From an uncultured Lachnospiraceae bacterium (GTDB taxonomy: Bacteria; Bacillota; Clostridia; Lachnospirales; Lachnospiraceae), in the NCBI GenBank assembly GCA_902766845.1, contig CACXFD010000226.1, forward strand, positions 1 through 9,843: DNA of 9,843 bases, written 5' to 3'. This document shows, in pieces, positions 5,676-9,843 of this stretch. A model generated the notes under the pieces. That model searched no databases and was not told where the DNA came from. It saw only the letters and a list, made by a program, of their open reading frames with translations. Numbering within the stretch: the stretch's first letter is position 1; each line of letters opens with the position of its first letter. The translations under genes and the position numbers were made by a program.

Positions 5676-6650
5676 TCACTCTCCGATCTGCTGCCCGTCG
5701 GCAGCCGGTGCGGTCTGGGTAAAGCTCTCGACCGGATACATCGTCTGGGTGTTCCCGTCGGTGATGATGACCTTCAGATCCGGCAGGACGTCTTCCATGG
5801 TCTCATAGAAGATGCGCTGCTTCGTGATCAGCGGGTTCTGCGCGTACTGCTCATACATCGCGTTGAACCGCGCCACCTGGCCTTCCGCCTCCGCGATACG
5901 CGCGGCCTTCTGCGCTTCGGCCAGCTGCGTGATCTTATCCGCGGACGCCTCCGCGGCCGGGATCTGTTCGTTGCGGTACTTGTTCGCGTTGTTCACGGCC
6001 GTATCCTTGCCCTGCTTGGCGGTCTCGACGGCCTTGAACGCCTGCACGATCTCATCGGTCGGGGGCTCGGCGTCCTGCACCTGGATGTTCACGATCTGCA
6101 GGCCGATGTCCTGCTCCGCGAGCTCCTTCGTGATCTTCTCCTTCACGTCGGCCTGAATCTGGGTCTTGCCGGTGGTCATCGCGTCGTCCACGTTATAATC
6201 GATGATCGTGGACCGGATGCAGGCCAGCGTGATGTTCTTGAGCACCTGCTCCGGCTCGGTCGAATTATAGATGTAGGCGACCGGATCGTTCACCTTGTAT
6301 TCCAGATAGAAGTCGATGTCGATGAAGTTGAAGTCCTTGGTGATCATGATGCCGTCTTCCCCGCTGGTCGGGATGTTCTGGCCGCTGCCCGGGATCGAAT
6401 AGCCGATGCCGGTGCCGTGCGTGGTCATGTCCACGAACTCCACCTGCTGGATATACGGGATCTTGAAATACAGTCCCGCGGAGTCCGTGCGGATCACGTT
6501 CCCGAACATGGTCACCACCGCGTTCTCCTGCTCGGAGACCCGGTAAAAGCTGCCCATGCAGGAGACGATGATGAACAGCGCCAGCACGATCACGACGCCG
6601 AGCTTCCCGCTCTTCTTCAGCGACTCCCTCCAGTTCTTCTTTTCCTGCAT
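5676..6650 (-). CDS. hflK: HflK, SPFH-domain protease modulator
   Basis: This 324-residue partner of HflC has a short basic N-terminus, a membrane helix at about 16-32 and an SPFH domain at about 33-205 with QENAVVTMFGNVIRTDSAGLYFKIP in its first strands. Next comes the HflK signature region PPTDEIVQAFKAVETAKQGK (197-216), then an Ala/Glu-rich coiled coil to about 260. It lacks the long Gly-rich N-terminal stretch of the E. coli protein, as is common in Firmicutes. The ATG at 6650 follows AAAGGAGG at short spacing. The helix ends in IVSC (28-31), which matches a lipobox pattern. The usual topology is a retained single-pass anchor, so I treat this as coincidence. Its stop is one base before hflC and it is the first gene of the two-gene operon. 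Confidence 0.92.
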   Translation of the reverse strand: MQEKKNWRESLKKSGKLGVVIVLALFIIVSCMGSFYRVSEQENAVVTMFGNVIRTDSAGLYFKIPYIQQVEFVDMTTHGTGIGYSIPGSGQNIPTSGEDGIMITKDFNFIDIDFYLEYKVNDPVAYIYNSTEPEQVLKNITLACIRSTIIDYNVDDAMTTGKTQIQADVKEKITKELAEQDIGLQIVNIQVQDAEPPTDEIVQAFKAVETAKQGKDTAVNNANKYRNEQIPAAEASADKITQLAEAQKAARIAEAEGQVARFNAMYEQYAQNPLITKQRIFYETMEDVLPDLKVIITDGNTQTMYPVESFTQTAPAADGQQIGE

Positions 6651-6724
6651 ATTCCCTCCTTTTGCCGGTCAGAGCATCTGCCTGTCGGGACGCGCCTGCG
6701 GCGCAGCTCTCCGGCTTTGTGACT

Positions 6725-6733
6725 ATCATACCA
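6725..6733 (-). promoter_or_regulatory. Extended -10 promoter of hflKC
   Basis: On the minus strand TGG followed by TATGAT (6725-6733) forms an extended -10 element about 75 nt before hflK. At 16-bp spacing the -35 is a poor TTTATT, consistent with dependence on the TGN extension. That AT-rich stretch is also the T-tract of the hairpin at 6754-6774. Confidence 0.55.
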
Positions 6734-6753
6734 AATATTTATGAAAAATAAAC

Positions 6754-6774
6754 CCCTATCCGCGCGGGATAGGG
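6754..6774 (-). terminator. Second hairpin with T-tract before hflKC
   Basis: CCCTATCC and GGATAGGG form an 8-bp stem with a 5-nt loop. On the minus strand it is followed by GTTTATTTTT. It has the form of an intrinsic terminator lying in tandem behind the one at 6802-6830. It directly abuts the hflK promoter. Confidence 0.5.
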
Positions 6775-6801
6775 ATCTTTAATTCGCCTGAGCGGGCAAA
6801 A

Positions 6802-6830
6802 GACCGTCCGCCAAGGCGCTGCGGACGGTC
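6802..6830 (-). terminator. Intrinsic terminator of the redox operon
   Basis: GACCGTCCGC (6802-6811) and GCGGACGGTC (6821-6830) form a perfect 10-bp stem with a 9-nt loop. On the minus strand it is followed by TTTTG. It lies 40 nt behind the stop codon of the fusion flavoprotein gene, so the operon ends here. Confidence 0.75.
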
Positions 6831-6841
6831 CTTTCCTTTAT

Positions 6842-6863
6842 GAGTGTTTTCCGAGTGTTTTCC
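6842..6863. repeat. Tandem 11-bp direct repeat
   Basis: GAGTGTTTTCC occurs twice head to tail (6842-6852 and 6853-6863) just behind the flavoprotein stop codon. It is probably a small slippage duplication in untranslated DNA. Confidence 0.6.
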
Positions 6864-6870
6864 GGATCGC

Positions 6871-8907
6871 TCAGCCGAGTATCTTCAGCGCCCCGGTCGG
6901 GCAGGCCTCGGCGCACTTTTTGCAGTCCGCGCAGCGGGCGATGGTCTCCGGCGTATCGAACTCGGGCCGGATCACGGTCGCAAAGCCGCGGTCCACGAGG
7001 CCCAGGATCCCCGCGCCGACCTCCTCGGAGCAGACGCGCACGCAGAGGTTGCAGAGCACGCACTTGCCCTGGTCGCGCTCGATGACGCCGAGCTTCTTCT
7101 CGGTAAAGCGGGGATGCTTCTCGCCGGCCAGCCGCGCCGGCTCCAGGATCTCCTCGCGCTGCGAGAAGCGGATCAGCCTGCAGTCCTGATAATCATGGCA
7201 GCCGCACTCGAGGCACCGGGCCGCTTCACGGCGCGCCTGCTCCTCGGTAAAGCCGCAGTTGACCTGCGCAAAGTCCGTACGGCGCTCCGCGGCCGGACGC
7301 ACCGGCATCTTCGCGCGCGGCGCGCTCTCCCACTTCGAAAAGTCGATATCCTCGGGCTTTCTCTCGGATACGAACGGCTTCTTGTACGGGACCTCATGAC
7401 CGGCCAGCCAGCTGTCGATCACGTCGGCCGCCTTTCCGGCCTCGCCGATGGCCTCGATCGCGATCGACGCGCCGCGGTTGGTCGCGTCGCCGACAGCGAA
7501 GACGTCCGGCAGGTTCGTGCGGAACGTGGATTCGTCCGCCATGATCGTGCCGCGCTTCGTCTTTTCGACCGCGTCAAAGCCGGTCACATCGGCGTACTGG
7601 CCGATGGCCGCGATCACGCTGTCCAGCTCCACGGTCTCGAACGCTCCCTCCACGGGCACCGGACGGCGCCGTCCGGACGCGTCGGGCTCGCCGAGCTCCA
7701 TCCGCTGCAGCTTCATCTCCTTCACGTGCCCGTCCTCGCCGCGGATCTCGGCCGGCGCGCACAGGAACTTGAACTGCACGCCCTCCTCGCGGGCCTCCGC
7801 GATCTCGATTTCCTCTGCGGGCATCTCGGCCTCGGTGCGGCGGTAGATCACGTAGACGTTCTCCGCTCCCAGACGCACGGCCGTACGGCAGGCGTCCATC
7901 GCGGTGTTGCCGCCGCCCACGATCGCGACGTTCTTTCCGATCGGGACCGGATCGCCTTCGATGACGCTGCGCAAAAAGTCGATGCCGCCGTACACGCCCG
8001 TAAGGTCTTCACCGGGACAGCGCATGGCGCTGGAGGTCCAGGCGCCGACCGCGATCACGGTCGCGTCATGGCGCGCGCGGAAGTCTTCGAAGCTCTCCTC
8101 GCGGCCGATCTTATAGTTCGGGACCAGCTTCACGCCCATCTCGGCGATCGAATCGATCTCCTTCTGCAGGATGCCGTCCTTGGGCAGACGGTATTCGGGA
8201 ATGCCGTAGCGCAGCATGCCGCCCATATGCGGCATCTGGTCGTAGACGGTCACGTCATGGCCCTTTTTGCGCAGGAAATACGCCGCGGTCAGGCCGCCCG
8301 GGCCGCCGCCGATGACGCCGATCTTCTTTCCGGTCTCCGGCGCCACTTCAGGCATGAACTTCTTGCCGGAGAACAGGTCGTTGTCCGCCGCGAAGTACTT
8401 GAGGTATGCGATCGAGATCGGCTCCTCCACATACTGGCGCCGGCAGGCCTTCTCGCACGGATGCGGGCAGACGCGGCCGATGCTGGCCGGCAGCGGCAGG
8501 TGCTCCTTGATGATCTTCACGGCCTCGGTATCGTTCCCGAGGGCGATCTGCTTGACGTAGGCCTGGCAGTCGGTGCCGGCCGGGCAATTCAGCTTGCACG
8601 GGCCCAGGCAGTCGCCTTCGTGGTCGCTCATCAGCAGCTCGAACGCGATGCGCCGCGCCTTTTTGACGCGGGGCGTATCGGTATGGTAGACCGCGCCGTC
8701 TCTGGCCTCGGTCGCGCAGGAGCGCATCAGCTTCGGCATGCCCTCGCCTTCCACGAGGCAGACGCCGCAGGCGCCGTAGATCTTGACGCGCTCGTCATAA
8801 CAGAGGGTCGGGATCTCGATCCCGTTCTTTCGCGCGATCTGAAGGATGGTCTCACCGGCCTGGCCGGTGACCTGCCGTCCGTCGATCGTAACCGTGATCT
8901 GACTCAT
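6871..8907 (-). CDS. NuoG-ferredoxin/NfnB-like fusion flavoprotein, probable subunit of an electron-bifurcating complex
   Basis: This 678-residue cytoplasmic redox protein should use FAD to pass electrons between NAD(P)H and iron-sulfur clusters. The order is an N-terminal [2Fe-2S] NuoG-like domain (C36, C47, C50, C64), then H96 and a Cys-rich Fer4_20 segment (C100, C104, C108, C114, C147, C151, C155). Next is a GltD/NfnB-type pyridine-nucleotide oxidoreductase core with the FAD motif VIGGGPGG near 198-205, the nucleotide motif VGGGNTAMDA near 330-339 followed by IYRRTEAEMPA, and GDATN near 473. Then come a CLECGC cluster (565-570) and two C-terminal [4Fe-4S] motifs (C616-C626, C659-C669). 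AAAGGAGG at 8917-8924 lies 9 nt before the ATG at 8907 but has no spacing to the ATG at 8916, so I start at 8907. It follows the HydB/NuoF-like gene by 18 nt and is last in the operon. StnA/NfnB-type transhydrogenase subunit is my preferred reading; a formate dehydrogenase or hydrogenase electron-transfer subunit is the alternative. Confidence 0.85.
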   Translation of the reverse strand: MSQITVTIDGRQVTGQAGETILQIARKNGIEIPTLCYDERVKIYGACGVCLVEGEGMPKLMRSCATEARDGAVYHTDTPRVKKARRIAFELLMSDHEGDCLGPCKLNCPAGTDCQAYVKQIALGNDTEAVKIIKEHLPLPASIGRVCPHPCEKACRRQYVEEPISIAYLKYFAADNDLFSGKKFMPEVAPETGKKIGVIGGGPGGLTAAYFLRKKGHDVTVYDQMPHMGGMLRYGIPEYRLPKDGILQKEIDSIAEMGVKLVPNYKIGREESFEDFRARHDATVIAVGAWTSSAMRCPGEDLTGVYGGIDFLRSVIEGDPVPIGKNVAIVGGGNTAMDACRTAVRLGAENVYVIYRRTEAEMPAEEIEIAEAREEGVQFKFLCAPAEIRGEDGHVKEMKLQRMELGEPDASGRRRPVPVEGAFETVELDSVIAAIGQYADVTGFDAVEKTKRGTIMADESTFRTNLPDVFAVGDATNRGASIAIEAIGEAGKAADVIDSWLAGHEVPYKKPFVSERKPEDIDFSKWESAPRAKMPVRPAAERRTDFAQVNCGFTEEQARREAARCLECGCHDYQDCRLIRFSQREEILEPARLAGEKHPRFTEKKLGVIERDQGKCVLCNLCVRVCSEEVGAGILGLVDRGFATVIRPEFDTPETIARCADCKKCAEACPTGALKILG

Positions 8908-8925
8908 GCTGTCCATCCTCCTTTC

Positions 8926-9843
8926 TCACTCGACCGTGATCGCGCCGAAGCGGCACGACGCGTAGCACTGACCGCAGCGGATGCAGTCCGCCTGGCGGAT
9001 CGTATGCGGCTGCTTGACGGTCCCGTCGATGGCCTTTGCCGGGCAGGACCGCGCGCAGCGCGTGCAGCCGATGCACTTGTCCGCGTGGATCTCATAATGC
9101 AGCAGGGCCGTACATTCATGCGCCGGACACTTCTTGTCGCGGATGTGGGCCTCGTATTCATGGCGGAAATAGCGGATCGTCGTCAGGACCGGGTTCGGGG
9201 CCGTCTGGCCCAAACCGCAGAGCGCGCCGTCCTTGACAGACGTACAGAGCTCCTCGAGCAGCTCGATATCGCCTTCGCGGCCCTCGCCCTTCGTGATCCG
9301 GGTCAGGATCTCGTAGAGCCGCTTGGTGCCGATGCGGCAGTGCACGCACTTGCCGCAGGATTCCTTGGTCGTGAAATCCAGGAAGAACCGGGCCATGCCG
9401 ACCATGCAGGTGGTCTCGTCCATGACGACCATGCCGCCCGATCCCATGATGGCCCCGGTGGCCGCGAGCGCCTTGTAATCGATGACCGTGTCGAACAGTT
9501 CATACGGGATGCAGCCGCCGGACGGACCGCCCAGCTGCACGGCCTTGCAGGCCCTGCCGTCCCGGATGCCGCCGCCGATGTCGAAGATGACCTCGCGCAG
9601 CGTCTTGCCCATCGGGACCTCCACGAGGCCGCCGCGCACGATCTTGCCGGTCAGCGCGAAGACCTTGGTGCCCTTGCTGTTCTCGGTGCCCATGGCCGCG
9701 TAGGCCTCGCCGCCGTGCGTCAGGATCCACGGCACGTTCGCGTAGGTCTCGACGTTGTTGATGTTGGACGGCTTCATCCAGTAGCCGGCCTGCGCCGGGA
9801 AGGGCGGCTTCAGGCGCGGCATGCCGCGCTTGCCCTCGAGCGA
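8926..9843 (-). CDS. NADH-binding HydB/NuoF-like subunit, 5' end outside window
   Basis: The last 305 residues of a larger protein (family members are about 600) are visible, and the frame is open to the right edge. The fragment begins inside the NuoF FMN/NADH domain with SLEGKRGMPRLKPPFPAQ, followed by NNVETYANVPWIL and the SLBB-type region. It then has the [4Fe-4S] motif SCGKCVHCRIGT (C163, C166, C169, with C209 as fourth ligand). A CPAHEC pair (C239, C244) precedes two C-terminal ferredoxin motifs (C257-C267 and C287-C297). This tail is typical of HydB/HndC/HylB subunits of bifurcating hydrogenases, formate dehydrogenases and Stn/NfnABC enzymes, and is absent from the complex I NuoF. It likely oxidises or reduces NAD(H) at FMN. 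It is co-transcribed with the downstream flavoprotein gene. An ATG at 9822 is internal, not the start. Confidence 0.88.
   Translation of the reverse strand, partial: SLEGKRGMPRLKPPFPAQAGYWMKPSNINNVETYANVPWILTHGGEAYAAMGTENSKGTKVFALTGKIVRGGLVEVPMGKTLREVIFDIGGGIRDGRACKAVQLGGPSGGCIPYELFDTVIDYKALAATGAIMGSGGMVVMDETTCMVGMARFFLDFTTKESCGKCVHCRIGTKRLYEILTRITKGEGREGDIELLEELCTSVKDGALCGLGQTAPNPVLTTIRYFRHEYEAHIRDKKCPAHECTALLHYEIHADKCIGCTRCARSCPAKAIDGTVKQPHTIRQADCIRCGQCYASCRFGAITVE

Noticed and set aside
6558..6560. Lipobox-like IVSC at the end of the HflK membrane helix
   Set aside because: It matches the loose pattern, but HflK proteins are retained single-pass membrane proteins and no other lipoprotein feature is present.
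4772..6722. Two long plus-strand frames antisense to hflC and hflK
   Set aside because: They mirror the codon pattern of hflC and hflK, contain no recognisable domain and span a promoter and hairpin of the real genes.
8908..8916. ATG at 8916 as start of the fusion flavoprotein
   Set aside because: The ribosome binding site AAAGGAGG directly abuts it, leaving no spacing, while the ATG at 8907 is ideally placed.
9820..9822. ATG at 9822 as the start of the HydB/NuoF-like gene
   Set aside because: The frame continues upstream with SLEGKRG, an internal conserved NuoF segment, so the gene is truncated by the window and does not begin here.
1..9843. CRISPR arrays, tRNA or rRNA genes, insertion sequences, phage genes
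   Set aside because: I looked on both strands and found no spaced direct repeat array, no cloverleaf-like element, no transposase or integrase motif and no rRNA-like sequence.

Overview
The window is GC-rich, has dense short intergenic gaps, strong AAAGGAGG-type ribosome binding sites and SigA-like promoters. Its gene set is a clostridial-type YkuD lipoprotein, a COG1313 radical SAM protein, HflK/HflC and a NADH/NADPH/ferredoxin flavin module. This suggests a strictly anaerobic, high-GC Clostridia member (Lachnospiraceae/Oscillospiraceae-like, possibly a gut or rumen lineage). The taxonomic placement is inference from gene style only.

Layout. (1) 1-3018, minus strand: a probable single transcription unit read right to left. 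It starts at a strong promoter (3121-3148) and encodes a COG1313/PflX-type radical SAM protein, an RlmI-type 23S rRNA cytosine-C5 methyltransferase with a PUA domain, a four-helix DUF2975 membrane protein and, cut by the window edge, a small YozG-like Cro/CI helix-turn-helix regulator. No convincing terminator separates these genes. (2) 3019-3311: a divergent control region with the minus-strand promoter, an AT-rich inverted repeat, a perfect 21-bp hairpin carrying TTGACA in both arms, and a weaker plus-strand promoter. (3) 3312-4613, plus strand: a lipoprotein with a long Thr/Glu/Pro-rich linker, a bacterial SH3 domain and an L,D-transpeptidase domain. (4) 4614-4792: a convergent gap with several hairpins. 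(5) 4793-6650, minus strand: hflK-hflC, tightly coupled, with an extended -10 promoter. (6) 6651-6870: leader, promoter and two hairpins, one of them a clear intrinsic terminator for the operon to the right. (7) 6871-9843, minus strand: the last two genes of a redox operon. These are a HydB/NuoF-like subunit (5' end outside the window) and a large NuoG-ferredoxin/NfnB(GltD)-like fusion flavoprotein.

The most interesting system is region 7. A NADH-handling HydB/NuoF-type subunit sits directly beside a protein that fuses a NuoG-like [2Fe-2S] domain, an NfnB/GltD-like FAD-NADPH core and C-terminal ferredoxin domains. No hydrogenase or formate dehydrogenase catalytic domain is visible before the operon terminator. 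This arrangement resembles the Sporomusa-type (Stn/NfnABC) electron-bifurcating transhydrogenases. The catalytic partner could still lie upstream, beyond the right edge. Secondary points of interest are an Ala/Pro-rich insertion just before the radical SAM cysteine motif, the elaborate palindromic divergent control region, and an unusually cysteine-rich extracytoplasmic L,D-transpeptidase.
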